A DNA stretch of 64,000 nt from Isochrysis galbana (GCA_018136815.1 CM030941.1:2958984-3022983), one strand, 5' to 3'; positions 14,817 to 26,291 are shown, counted from the first letter of the stretch. Notes: generated from the letters alone by a model not told the origin. Numbers and translations: made by a program.

Positions 14817-17631
14817 TCACATATCCAGTATGCCCAAATGTCTCCGAATCCATGTCGCCGCAGGCTTGCCCCATTTTGGCGTCAGCCCAAAGCCATGCGC
14901 ACCGAGCCTTCCACGCTGATATGTGACGTCCATCCCGAGGGCCTTCATTTGATCTGCTAAAACGTCCACGTGATCTGTAGGTGAGCACACACGATCATTA
15001 GTTGACCCCACGAGGTAGACGGCCGGTAATAGGTCAAGAGAGAGAGCAGCAAGTGGGGCCATCGTAGATACACCACCCGCGTCATCCAACGGAGGGTACA
15101 CGAGCACCATAGCTTTCACTGGGCTTGCTCCTGTGGATTTTGGGGTGGTGTCAAAGCCTGTAGTTGAGGCGGCGCAGCCTCCACCTCCCCATTGTCTCAT
15201 GATCTGAGGAGTCTTATGTGCACTCTCTATGAGGTCATGTCCGGCCAAGGCGTGAGCCGATAGATGTGCACCAGCCGAGAACCCTAGAACAAGAAGTCGA
15301 TCGGCATCTAACCCGTAGTTGGTGCTAGCCTCAGTCGACGAGACCCAGACAACAGCTCTCAATATGTCATCGCGCGCCTGTGGCCACTCAAGCCGATATC
15401 GAAGTATGAGGCTAGCCATGCCCAGCTCTCCACACAACCAATCTGCAACTGGGTTTGCCTCACGTGGGTTGATGTGCTGATATCCGCCGCCCGCACAAAT
15501 GATTGCCACTGGAAGTCTTGGGCGAGAGCCGCTCTTCGGCGCCATAAACGTGCATGCAACATTTGCTGAAGGAGGTAGACGAAGCTGCAATGCAGGCGAT
15601 CCCTTTCCACGCAACAAGAAACCATCGTCCCAGAATCTCTTCTCATGGACCTCAACATCGCTCGGGAGCTTCTCATTCCCTGCGAGCTGTCCGATGCGCC
15701 CATCTTGTACGGTGTCCGGAAGAGCGCTTCTAGTAGCGCCCATGCTACGCGGGAGACATTGCTTGGTGCCGTTGGTATCGCGGGGCTTGTCTGGACTGCG
15801 CAACCCGCCACAGCAAACTGGTATCCGACACAGCTCGTCCCTGAGCCAACCAGGTGCCTGGGCCAAGCTGTCATACCGGGGCGCCTCGTCTCTTTCGTCG
15901 CTCAGATAGATCACCGCGGCGACAATCGCTGTTGCATCCATCGTTGGCCCTCTATCCTTGGCGGAAGGGCCCGAGTGGAATTGCTGTAGCAATTGCGGGT
16001 TCTTTAACGGCGGTGGTCGCGGCGCCAGAGAATCAAGCCGCAAGAAGAACTCTCGTGTGAGCTGTCTATCCGCATGCACGGCCAAGTCACTCCCTACACG
16101 TGGATTACATTCAAAAATAGCCAATTGAGCCGCACATCCGTTCGGCCCGCATTTGCACTTAATCAGAGTCGGTTCCACGGCATTCTTGTCTGCCTCCATT
16201 GCGGATTCCGAGTACTCCGGTTTCTGAGGACCGCCTCCCAACCGAGACTGAGAATGGCAGGCCGTTCCTATCTGACGCAACTTGTAATTGAAATTGCACA
16301 CACCAGAGAATCCGTCGAGCAGTTTTTGAAAAACTTGTCGATGCCTAGACGACAGCCCCCGCCAAGAATTGCGAGACTCCTTGACCTCACGCACTCGTGG
16401 CCAAACGTGGTCTCCTGCGTCCGTGTCATAGGTGTATGCGACTGTGAGCGCGTCGATGATTTCGCCTCTATCCACAAGTAGAGATACGGAATATTCCACG
16501 CGACCGGGTACCAGCTCCTACAAGGGAGGCATAGATGTACGGACGGCTTACAAGGGAGGCATAGATTATAGACAGCTAACAGAGCAGTCCTACACGCCGA
16601 TTCTGATAGCGAATTGTAGCACGCGGTGAGCCGGGCATCAAGAGGGGTCGTTGCATTATAGTTTGCAAGAGCCCGGTCACGAGCGAGTGACACCCCGCCT
16701 CTTTGGCGGTTCGCACCTGTAGCAGCCAAGCATCACCGATGCCGTCGCCTCGTTGGCCCATCCTCTGGCGCGCCTCTTGCTCAGAGGCAACCAAGAACAC
16801 CGCACGGCCATAGGTGCCCGTTGCCGCCTTCAAAATGCACGGATACTGAGCTTCCTTCAAGGACCCGAAGTGGAACGGCAGGCTTGCGCCGATACCTCTG
16901 CTCTGAGCGAGCGAGTGGAAGGCCACCTTGTTGGCGAGGCGCTTCACTATGTCCTCCTCGCACGAGAGCATCCTCCAGCCCAAGGCAGCAAGCTCGTGAC
17001 GCTGGCGGGCGAGCAGGATGGCCGCGCGGTCCGTTGTGGGGAGGAGCCAGCACACGTCGCACTTTGGCGGCTGTGGAGGAGACCCATCGCCGGTCCACGC
17101 CAAGAGGTTGTGAGCACCAACACCGAGACGTGAGAGGGGTCTCTCCCATCGCACAGTGTCGGGCACAAGGTGGAAGCGCTCCGTTCCTACCCAGATTGAG
17201 CCCTCAACGTCTCGACTTGTTGAGGTGCCAGCCGAGTGATAAGTGAATTCTGCCTCACTCTCCACGCTCGGCTCAACGTACAGGGAAAGCTGCCCCCGGC
17301 GAGAGCGTCCCATGCGGCCAGTCACGGAGACAAAGTCGCCTGCTGAGTGTGGAGGGGCGCAGCCCTCGTAGATCAGCTGCAGTTTGCTCGCCACCAGCGC
17401 GAGAGCAGCGGCAGAGCCTTGTGGCGCCCTCTCAGCCGCGAGCATTGCAGCGCCGACCTCCGCGTCGGGGGCGAGGAGTAGGTCGGTGTAGCTGTTTTGT
17501 TGGTGGGCTCTCGTCTGAAGGACAGTACCCATAGCACTGATCCACTCTTCCGCCCGCTCACCCGCCTCGACCCCCGAGAGAGAGAGACGGAGCGCCGCCA
17601 GGCCGTCGGCCGACGACAGAGCCTCGCGCAT
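14817..17631 (-). CDS. ATP-grasp domain fused to alpha/beta hydrolase
   Basis: Two exons (17631-16717 and 16517-14817) join in frame across a 199-bp GT-AG intron to give 871 residues. The first half is ATP-grasp-like: LANKVAFHSLAQSRGIGASLP, YPCILKAATGTYGRAV, then after the intron ELVPGRVEYSVSLLV, GVCNFNYKL and the Mg-binding IFECNPRVGSDL. The second half is an esterase/lipase fold: AIICAGGGYQHI (oxyanion region), nucleophile elbow LGFSAGAHLSAH, GSTNDRV (acid) and LGAHGFG (His), ending GILDM. The ATG at 17631 is the first in frame. Open frame continues upstream as a Val-rich hydrophobic stretch without ATG, so a 5' exon or leader may be missing. No stop separates the domains, hence a genuine fusion. 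ATP-grasp ligation coupled to hydrolysis is inference; substrates are unknown. Confidence 0.8.
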
Positions 17632-18170
17632 GAGGGAAGAATCGTAACAGCCCACACAGCGCCGCTCCGCGCTCTTGATGCAAGTGCGGGGGTGCTCCCC
17701 GCTGAGCGAATGAGCACACCGTCGGCGTGGGGTGGCCGCGTCCAGGGCGGATAGAACCACGACGACGACGAGAACGACGGATTCAGACTTGCTGTCACTA
17801 GGATATTGATACGACTATATTCGGAACATGGAACATGGGACCATTCTGGTCGTCTCAATCAATAGACAGTAGGCGAGGCGAATCGCTCGCGTGGGGAATG
17901 GCATCAGATTCGTCTCGTGTGTGTGTCTTATGGCGATATGGCGATCGATAGCCGTCGTCCGTCATTGTGTGACAACAGCCACGTATCTCGAGATAGTATC
18001 TCGAAGTCAGTGTTGTGCGTTGTGCGTTCGTGCGTTGTGCGTTGTGCGTTGTGCACAAGTTGTGCGCTAATCACTAATAACTAATAACATCGCGGCCAAA
18101 CTCCAAACTCGCGACCAGCCACAAGCCACAAAGCCACATATAAATCATAAATTTTCAACTAAGTTTATAC
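17632..18170. other. 5' flank of the fusion gene
   Basis: No gene seen. 18009-18066 holds a GTTGTGC heptamer-type microsatellite. 17760-17775 has GAC repeats which, on the minus strand, encode the Val run preceding the fusion ORF. Confidence 0.5.
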
Positions 18171-18900
18171 TTGGTTGCCCCATGGGGGGGCACGAGCCCC
18201 CCCCTCTCTCCACTCCTCCCCTGCCATGGGGGAGGAACCACCCATCCTCCTGGCACGCCTGATGGCTTGCCAGGAGGCCACTGCCCTACTGACCCACTCC
18301 CTTCCCCACAGGCTCGCCCCATTCGCCCATCCTGGCCCCTCGTGGCCAGCCCATTGCTCCAACCCCCCCTCCCCCCCTGGTCGACAGGCAGACAGGTGCA
18401 GATTGGGGGCCCCAGAGGCTCAGGAGCGCCAGCGAGGGAGAGGCAGGGGAGACCAGGGCCCAGTCCCAGCCTCCTCTGCCCCCAGAGCTGGCCTCCATGA
18501 GCCTCCAGGGGTCGCCAGCAGGCAGCTGCAGGCCTGCCGCAGGCGCGCCATCGCGCGTGCCGCAGGAGAGGGGAGAGAGAGCGCGGAGAAGGGGGTGGGC
18601 GGAGCGAGAGCTCCGCTCACCGAAAAATAGGTAAGTCCCGCACCTGTTTACAGGATAAGTCGGGGCTGAGACCGCCGCCCACTCGGAGACACAGGAGGAA
18701 GGGGGGGAATGATCACCGGGGGGGGCGCGGGCCACCGGACCATATCTAAGCCCTTCACCCCTATCCCCCTAGTAGTGCACGGGGGGAGTCGCCTTATGGC
18801 GGGGGGAGAAGGGCCGGGGAAGTGGGGGTGTAGAAAGTTTCCTACGTGAGTAGAAAGTAGAGGGTCCACGGCCGCGTGTGCGGTGAGACTATTAAAAGGT
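18171..18900. mobile_element. Dispersed repeat E, copy 1, with hairpin cluster
   Basis: 18395-18895 matches 42955-43475 in the same orientation, with shared blocks including GGAGCGCCAGCGAGGGAGAG, GCGCGCCATCGCGCGTGCC, AAGTCCCGCACCTGTTTACAG and GAGACTATTAA near the end. The left 200 bp (18177-18300) is specific to this copy and full of hairpins, e.g. CCTCCTGGCA/TGCCAGGAGG with a 12-nt loop (18246-18277) and a GGGGGGG/CCCCCCC stem. Open frames on both strands are compositional. No transposase is visible. Confidence 0.75.
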
Positions 18901-20020
18901 TTAAATTTAAATCATAAATTTTCACAGTATTACGTCGCGGCATCGGACTCGGAGGTCGGAGGTGGCCTTACTTACTAACACGGCGAGTAACTTACGAGCT
19001 ACGAGCTACGAGCCCTATCAGGCCCCATCCTCGAACGCGGCCTTCCGGTCGCCTCGGTCACTCCCAGTCGGCCGTCTAGTTGTCGTTGCTCGTTGTGATG
19101 ATCCACTCTCTCCTGCTCCTGCATCCTGCATCTCTCTCCTCTCTCCTAAGTCCTAAGTTAGGAACTGGGATAAGGCTGTGAATATAGTAGCTGGGTACCA
19201 TGGTACCAAGGCCACCAACTTTGATTTTCACTACTACTATCTAACATAGTAGGTCTTGAGCACTACTACTATGCAACATAGTAGCTCTCAAGGGCTACTA
19301 ATGGTATTTGGGTAGTAGCAGCCGGCATGGGGCACTAGGGGCGTGCGCATAAGCGCGCGCGCGCGCGAGGGAGGGCGGCGCGTTTGGCGCGCGCCACGCG
19401 CCGCCCTTGGCCCTCGGCGCCGCCGCCGCGAGGCGCAAGATGAGGGCGCCGGCGTGCGTGTGTGTGAAGCCAACACTAACGAGCGCAGCAGCTCGTCGTC
19501 CTCATCGTCAGGCCTCCCCTTCCCCTTCTCCCCTTGCGCTTCCCCATGACGCGAGAGAGCGAGCAGAGCGGGAGCGGGAGAGACAACGAGAAAAAACGGT
19601 GGGAGACGAGGCAGGAATAGCCAGAGATATGTACAGTAAAGCCGGATACTTTTGTAAAAATAAAAAGCCAGGTGGCAGGTGGTCCTCTTTACTCCTTATC
19701 CGTACAATAAAAAATGGGGGAGGGGGGGGGGAGGGGGGGGAGATACAACTCCCACTAGTCGGCAGCCGGCCTACCTGCTATATAGGGGCTAGGGGCTTCA
19801 AGTCTCAAGTCGCAGGCTATATACTATTTATAGGAGTAAGGTTGCATTGAGTACCCAATCGGCAGCCTGACGTGCCCATTTGGTAGGTATCGTTGTCACA
19901 CCAAGTGCTACCGCTGTTGTCACCATGACCCATGGAGAGAGATTCCACCAAATCGACATCTTGTAGTTTCCCCTCTTGTTTTTTGTAGTCGTACAAAAAT
20001 CACTACACGCGGTGGCTCAA
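18901..20020. other. Non-coding stretch with CTACTACTATG palindromes
   Basis: 19228-19290 contains two imperfect palindromes built on ACTACTACTAT...ATAGTAG. Related units occur at 21205-21262. A (GC)n run lies near 19354-19366 and a G-tract at 19718-19740. A Kpn-like palindrome GGTACCATGGTACC lies at about 19195-19208. No gene is supported. Confidence 0.6.
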
Positions 20021-20023
20021 CCG

Positions 20024-20700
20024 ACCTTTTTAGATTTGGGGCGAAAGCAGGGGAGGGGGGGAGCGCTCGCGGGAAATCGAGCAACACCCGTCCGAACTTT
20101 TTAGATTTGGGGCGAAAGCAGGGGAGGGGGGAAGCGCTCGCGGGAAATCGAGCAACACCCGTCCGAACTTTTTAGATTTGGGGCGAAAGCAGGGGAGGGG
20201 GGGAGCGCTCGCGGGGAAATCGAGCAACACCCGTCCGAACTTTTTAGATTTGGGGCGAAAGCAGGGGAGGGGGGAAGCGCTCGCGGGAAATCGAGCAACA
20301 CCCGTCCGAACTTTTTAGATTTGGGGCGAAAGCAGGGGAGGGGGGGAGCGCTCGCGGGGAAATCGAGCAACACCCGTCCGAACTTTTTAGATTTGGGGCG
20401 AAAGCAGGGGAGGGGGGAAGCGCTCGCGGGAAATCGAGCAACACCCGTCCGAACTTTTTAGATTTGGGGCGAAAGCAGGGGAGGGGGGAAGCGCTCGCGG
20501 GGAAATCGAGCAATCCCTCAACCGACCTTTTTAGATTTGGAAAGCAGGGGAGGGGGGGGGAGCGCTCGCGGGGAAATCGAGCAATCCCTCAACCGACCTT
20601 TTTCGATTTGGGGCGAAAGCAGGGGAGGGGGGGGAGCGCTCGCGGGGAAATCGAGCAATCCCTCAACCGACCTTTTTAGATTTGGGGCGAAAGCAGGGAA
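20024..20700. repeat. 71-72 bp tandem minisatellite (about 9-10 copies)
   Basis: Each unit carries TTTTTAGATTTGGGGCGAAAG, a GCAGGGGAGGGGGG tract, AGCGCTCGCGGG and AAATCGAGCAA. Seven units end ACACCCGTCCGAAC; the last three carry TCCCTCAACCGACC instead. One unit has a small deletion (TTTGGAAAGC, 20536). On the minus strand the unit encodes FRPKSKK, the same residues that end the adjoining coiled-coil ORF, suggesting the array grew from that ORF's 3' end. Confidence 0.9.
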
Positions 20701-21093
20701 GGTTGCGCTCCTCGAAATTCTGGTTCTCGAGGGCGAGATTCTTGTCGCGCTCCTCGCGAACCCTCTCGGACAGCTCATTCATCCGTTCGTCCGAAACCAC
20801 CTTCGAGTCCACTTTGGACGTCATCACGTCGAACTTCAGCGCGACGCGCGCAAGCTCCGCTCCGATCTTCTCCTCGACCTTCTGCTGCGCCAGAATCGCC
20901 GACCCGATCTTCTCCTCGACGATCTTCTCGAAATCCTTCTGCTGCGCCAGAATCGCCGACCCGATCTCCTTCTGCTGCGCCAGAATCGCCGACCCGATCT
21001 TCTCCTCGACGATCTTCTCGAAATCCTTCTGCTGCGCCAGAATCGCCGACCCGATCTTCTCCTCGACGATCTTCTCGAAATCCTTCTGCTGCC
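20663..21093 (-). pseudogene. Coiled-coil ORF with 19-residue repeats
   Basis: On the minus strand from 21093 the frame reads four repeats of QQKDFEKIVEEKIGSAILA (one shortened to QQKEIGSAILA), then VALKFDVMTSKVDSKVV, DERMNELSERVREERDKNLA and NFEERNLPCFRPKSKKVG, ending at TGA 20665-20663. The heptad-like pattern indicates a coiled coil. A stop lies 11 codons upstream of the first repeat, and the only ATGs are inside, so this is an exon (a possible AG acceptor ends at 21094) or a fragment. I cannot name the family. Its 3' end merges into the 71-bp minisatellite. Confidence 0.55.
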
Positions 21094-21385
21094 ACGTGTG
21101 TGTTTCAACATGTTAAGGGTCAAGTTGACTCAAGTAACCTCCAGGTGACAATGAAAGGTGTCAGCAAGGATGGGGATAATTGAACGCTTTTGGTCTCCGA
21201 AATGCACTACTACTATGTACAATAGTAGCGCCAGTGCACTACTACTATGTAACAGAGTAGCCTTTTTGAGCTACTAGGTTTGACTATAGTAGGCCAAAAT
21301 CAAACCTAAACCTATTCACAGTCTTAAACTGGGAAGAGCCCCACGCGCAAGTTTGTTTTTGTTTGTTTGTATTGGGTTTTGGGCG

Positions 21386-21700
21386 CCAACTATCGTTGAA
21401 ACGACGATAGGGCCATGGAACGCGCCTCGCTCCCCTCCATCGCTCCCTTCCACCCCGCCGCGCCGGCCGACCAAGTCACAAGTCATGATGGACGCCACAC
21501 AACTTGTACACAACCAGAGCACCAGAGCGACCTCCAGCAGCCAGCAAGCAGCAGAGACCACCCCCATCCAGGTACACTCGAGCCGCGGCGCGTGCCGTGC
21601 TTAGAACATCGCACAGGCTGTGCCATCGCAGAATTGGCACCACATGGCACACTGCTGTTGACAAATGACGACTGGTGACTGGCGATTGACTGCGTGCTGG
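21386..21700 (+). mobile_element. MERA-family element, copy 2
   Basis: Hairpin CTATCGT-TGAA-ACGACGATAG (21390-21410, one bulged base) is followed after four bases by ATG 21415-21417, opening MERASLPSIAPFHPAAPADQ. The reading frame continues about 87 codons (to 21678) and is Pro/Ala/His/Thr-rich. Start context and early residues match copy 3 at 48.4 kb (MERATLPPSLAAHPAAPTDH). The frame then degenerates. Confidence 0.6.
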
Positions 21701-22185
21701 GTTGGCGGAGTGACCACGACCACCGCGTTGTTTATCCTTATTTATGCTCCTTGCACTTTGGAAGGTGGAATTCTTCCGCTTCTCAAAGACAGACACAGAC
21801 AAGAACAAGATGAAACTGACCGCGGAAGCCATAGAAGATAGAGGATAGAGGAACTGGAACTGACAAGTGACAAGTCGACAAGCCGGTTGCAAGTTGCAGG
21901 GGGGCGGAGGGAGGCGGACCGAGGGCGGAGGGGGGCGACGCCTCGGCCCAAAATCAACTTGTCTTTCTTCTTTCTTCTCGCGATTCGAGTCGAGTCTTAC
22001 GCGTAGAAGCCCGATCTACCCGGGGCCGCGGTGGAAACGCGTTGAGCCGAAACACCTGTTTCGCTCCTTCTTTCTGGCCGGCAGTAAATAGTAAAGAGTA
22101 AAGAGAGATGGATATGGCATCTCGATATGGAGCTGAGGCCACGAATACAGCGCACTAAGGTTATACTGTCACAACAAGAAAACGC
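21700..22185. other. Non-coding stretch before CT tract
   Basis: Unique-looking sequence with no convincing ORF. 21900-21945 is GGCGGAGGGAGG-rich. Confidence 0.4.
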
Positions 22186-22190
22186 TGGCC

Positions 22191-22530
<340 letters not shown>

Positions 22531-23020
22531 CCCTCTCCCCTTGCTTTCTCTCCCCCTTTTCCTCTTCTTCTCACTCCTCCCTCTCTCTCTTCCTCTCTTC
22601 CCCCCTCATTTTCCCCCGCTCCCCCTCGAGGCGGACGGTGGGGGCGAGCCGTCTCTCACCCCCCTTCCTCTCCCCCGCTCCCTGCCCTCTTCCACCCCCC
22701 CCTTCCCCACCCCCACCCACCCATCCACCTACCCACCCTTCTGCCCTAGCACGCCGCCGCGCTTCGGCGGCCGCGCGCGCCTGCCGCGTGCTTAACCCCC
22801 AACCTCCTGCTTCCTCGCTCCCTCTCCTTCCCTCCCTCTCCTTCCCTCCCTCTCCTTCCCTCCCTCTCCCTCTCTCCCTCCCTCCCTGCACCACTCCCTC
22901 TCTCCATCCCTGCATCCCTCCCTCACTCCCGCCCCCTCTCCCCTTCTCCCCCCCTTCCACCTCCCCAAGTCTCCTTCCCTTCCTTCCGCCCCCTCCTTTC
23001 TCACCCCATCCCGTCTCTCG

Positions 23021-24461
23021 ATGAGCGTGCCATTCCTCGCCAGCTGGGCCTCTGCAGTGATCGCGGCTGCTCTCGGCTGGGCACTCGGCTACGCCTCGCC
23101 CTTCACACACTCACTCTGCCACCCTCTCTGGCTTGTTGTGGGCTGCGGCTGGCTCGGGTGCATTGGAGTTGCGCTGCTCTTGCCCAGCCGCACTATCCAG
23201 CGGCCGCCCTCACAGGCGGACTACGAGGAATATGGGCTTGGTCCGCTGCCAGACGGCGCGCCGCCAGCGCAGCTCTACCTTGACCTTATGAAGCGAATTA
23301 TCCTTAACCTATGCTATCATGAGCAGTCGCACCAGGTGGTGCTCTCTCGCTCGCTCGAGGAGGGGCGCACGGCCCCCAAGCTTGCCCGGCGCTTCTCGCT
23401 TCGCTCGCGCGTGCTGGGCGAGGACCTGTCGCTGAATACACTTTCCATGGTCGGGCTGCGCCGACTCGACTCTCTGCAAGCGTGCATCTCGGCACTCGTC
23501 GCTGAGGGGATCCAGGGGGACCTGCTGGAAGCAGGATGCGCCAAAGGCGGTGCATGCATCTTCATGCGTGCAGCGTTGCGCGCTCATGATGACAAGGAGC
23601 GCAGAGTCTTTTGTTGCGATACCTTTGCGGAGCAGTCTCTGCCGCCCTCGCCTGTGCGGGTCGCGCTTGTGCGGCCGCTCTACATTTTGCTGGGCTACGT
23701 GGCTGCCCATCTGCCGCTGGCAACGCAGCGTTGGTTGTATGGCAAGCTAATGCGCTTGCAGCAAAGCTTCCCCGTTGACGTGGCCAATGTGACTGATGAC
23801 ACTGTGCGAAGCTTCATGTTTTACCTAACTCATGGCCACCACCTCCACCCTCCTTCCGGCTCATGCGTGGGCGGCAGTCTCGATCACGTTCGGTCCAACT
23901 TTGCGCGGCTCGGGCTGCTGGATGATCAGGTGAGGCAAGAGTATGGGATACTCCATTCGCTGTGTCCTATGGCATGGCCTTAAGTCCTCCGCGCGATTTC
24001 GATTTCGATTTTGGCGAGGGCGAGGGCGAGGGGTACCAAGAAGGAGTGGTGGCAGTGCGCCTTTGTCCTGCGTGTGGCAGACGGGCCGACCGATCGGCAC
24101 GTGGCGCTTTCGCACTGCAGACAATGGGAGCATGCATGATATCCCCTCACAACTGTATCGCGTGTGTACCTTTTCCTGACAGGTGGTCTTTCTTAAGGGC
24201 TTCTTCTCGGAGACGCTCGTCGATGCACCAATCGATCGCTTGGCGCTCTTGCGTCTCGATGGCGATTTGTACCCTTCCACGCGCGACGCTCTCGTCCTAT
24301 GCTACCCAAAGCTCACTGTCGGCGGCTTTTGCATCGTCGACGACTACTACTCCTTTGAGGAATGCCGTCGGGCTGTTGACGAGTATCGCGAATCGCATGG
24401 TATCACCGACGAACTCGTCCGGATTGACCGTTTATCGGTGATGTGGAGGCGCGGTCAGTAA
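23021..24461 (+). CDS. Membrane-anchored TylF-type O-methyltransferase
   Basis: SAM-dependent O-methyltransferase of the macrocin/TylF family, which methylates sugar hydroxyls. Two exons (23021-23929 and 24183-24461) join at CAG|GTGAGG...CAG|GTGGTC in frame to 395 residues. Residues 6-26 and about 43-61 are hydrophobic, probably membrane anchors; bacterial TylF lacks these. SAM-binding motif LLEAGCAKGGACIFMRAAL lies near residue 167. The exon 2 block RLALLRLDGDLYPSTRDAL followed by GGFCIVDDYYS carries the metal-coordinating Asp residues typical of the family. The product is longer than bacterial TylF (about 255) because of the N-terminal extension. The gene sits just downstream of a long CT/C tract. 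Acceptor sugar is unknown. Confidence 0.9.
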
Positions 24462-26132
24462 ATGGACATCTGATGATGGGATGGCAAGGGCATGCAATGA
24501 TGTTCAATGGTAGGTGGTTCAAAGCATGGACACATGTCAAATGTGGATAGCATTGTGTTCAATGTCAATGTTGTGGCTTGCCACGAATTCGTGGCTTGCG
24601 ACAAAAAGTGAACAGGTTGAGCAGGCCGCTGCCACTGCAAATTTTCTAGTAGCGGTACCATGTATCAGGGCGGTCATACACAAAAAAGAAAACTCATTTT
24701 GACCAAAAAGGGCCTCTAGGGAAGCGGGGGGGGGGCGGACGCAAAAAACGGCCTGAGGTCCGCCCACCTGCCGCTCCTCGCCCAGCCGGAAAAACATGGT
24801 GCGTCGCCAGCCCCCCCAGGGCCCTCAGTCAGGGGTCACGCTCGTACGCGATATCGGTGGGGAGCCCGAGCGCCCGCCGCGGAGCGGACTCCCATGGGTA
24901 ACGGCCGTCTGCTTGCGCCCTCAGATCGCCCCGATTACGCCTGCGCCGACGCGGGTAGTCCCCAACATTCCCCAAGCTGAGAGGATGCAACCTCAGGTTT
25001 GGTGGTTCTTTTTTACAATTGCCCCGTGAAATGTATATAGAAATTAGCACTCACCCCCCCTCCTCCCCCCCCCCTCGCCCTTTGCCCTCCCCCTTCCCCC
25101 TTCCTCCCTCGTACTCTCCCCCCCCCGCCGGTACTACGAGAGGCGGAGGCGCTGCCGTCTTTGCGGAGTTTCTTTCACCAAAAGGTCCCATCTCAAGTCG
25201 GTGAAGGCTATGCGAAAGTACATGTACAGTGTCAACAAGTCAATTCTTAAGCAGCTTGGATTAATGGGTCCTAGTTGGTATTATGTGTCGAGGAGAGATG
25301 ATGCACATAGGAGGAATGTGCACATGGCTGGCGGCGCCGCACGTGCCGCGTAGATATGGAATCTATTAGTCTTGAGCGGTACGGGCAACGATGTCTTGCG
25401 CGTGCACGGCCAATGAGGCTCTGAAAAAGTTTTGGGCGGAGGAGGTGATGCCAACACGACAAACACTTGGCGGTGAGCACACACGAACGTTTGCTGGACA
25501 TGTTTTGTGGGAGGTGCGCATGGCCGACGCTCTAACACAGCAAGTTTCCAATTACCGGCCTTACTCTTTCGATATTGCATGCTTGGATCTTGGATAGCAG
25601 GATCCTTAGGGCCTGTCACACTGTGTAGGTAGTGTGTGTTTTTGTGGGTGTTTGTGTTTCGTAACGGGGTTTATATGGGCATTAGGTGTAGAAAAAGGCA
25701 ATATGGGGGGCTAAAACAGGGAACCTGCGGAGAGGAGCCATTTATTTTCGTAGACATATACTAAGATGACTACTTACGACAATGTCTTCGAGTTGTTATC
25801 GCTTTGCATCACTAAGCTATCTATTATTCTCCAGAGGTTCATTCTACATCAAGGGAAAATGAATGACAATGGGGAAACTCCGGGCGTATGACTGCGAGTG
25901 GAAACCCGGGTGGCGTCGCGCTCGCCCTCCCTCGCCCAAGCCCGTCTTCCCGCTTCCCGCCTTCCTCTTCCTCTGCTGAGGAAGTGGTCAATCAAGCCCG
26001 CGCCATTCCATCAATCACGCTCCCCGCCGCTGCTCCCGCCGCGCCTCCCGCCGATCGATCCCCTCCCGTCTCATCGCATATCGCATATCGAGCCAGTGGC
26101 CATGCTCGACGCGTCACTCTTGGCCTCTTTAC
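24462..26132. other. Intergenic with repeat remnants
   Basis: 24985-25130 is an inverted copy of the sequence at 32140-32265. Then 25125-25350 holds a frame encoding RRRCRLCGVSFTKRSHLKSV, a C2..H zinc-finger-like stretch ending at a stop. 25391-25597 encodes a short frame starting MSCACTANEALKKFWAEE. Neither could be assigned, and stops between them suggest a decayed element. The rest shows nothing recognisable. Confidence 0.45.
24985..25130 (-). repeat. Dispersed repeat F, inverted copy
   Basis: Reverse complement shares GAGGGCAAAGGG, a G-run, TATATACATTTCACGGGGCA, ACCAAACCTGAGGTTGCATC and CTC with 32140-32265. At 32.2 kb this sequence follows the proline-rich ORF, so the block here may be the 3' end of another copy of that element. 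Confidence 0.75.
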
Positions 26133-26291
26133 ATGCACATCTGCCTACTCTTGCTCTCTGTTTGTTTGCTGTTTGCGCTGCCCTCGCCCGCCTTTGCGTG
26201 CGCGCCGCGGCCGCGGCTCGACAGCATGCTCCACTTCTTCTCCCGTGCGCATGTACATGTAGCGTGTGGCGCGCACGCTGCACAGCCCCCA
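26133..26291 (+). CDS. Possible first exon with signal peptide
   Basis: ATG 26133 opens MHICLLLLSVCLLFALPSPA followed by FACAPRPRLDS: a textbook signal peptide (hydrophobic core, AFA cleavage site). It runs 53 codons to a strong donor (CCA|GTAAGT at 26292). No second exon could be found before the P450 gene ends at 26770 on the other strand, so this is either a gene remnant, a very short spliced gene, or chance. Function unknown. Confidence 0.3.

Noticed and set aside
17632-17760. Val-rich N-terminal extension of the ATP-grasp fusion as a signal peptide
   Set aside because: The frame begins with GTG, a stop lies shortly upstream, and the Val run comes from a GAC repeat. It could be translated only if an upstream exon supplies an ATG.
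20024-20700. CRISPR-like array
   Set aside because: Units are contiguous 71-bp tandem repeats without unique spacers, in a nuclear eukaryotic context.
25888-26262. 124-codon Pro/Ala/Ser frame overlapping the signal-peptide exon
   Set aside because: Compositional, in a different frame from the signal peptide, with no recognisable feature.
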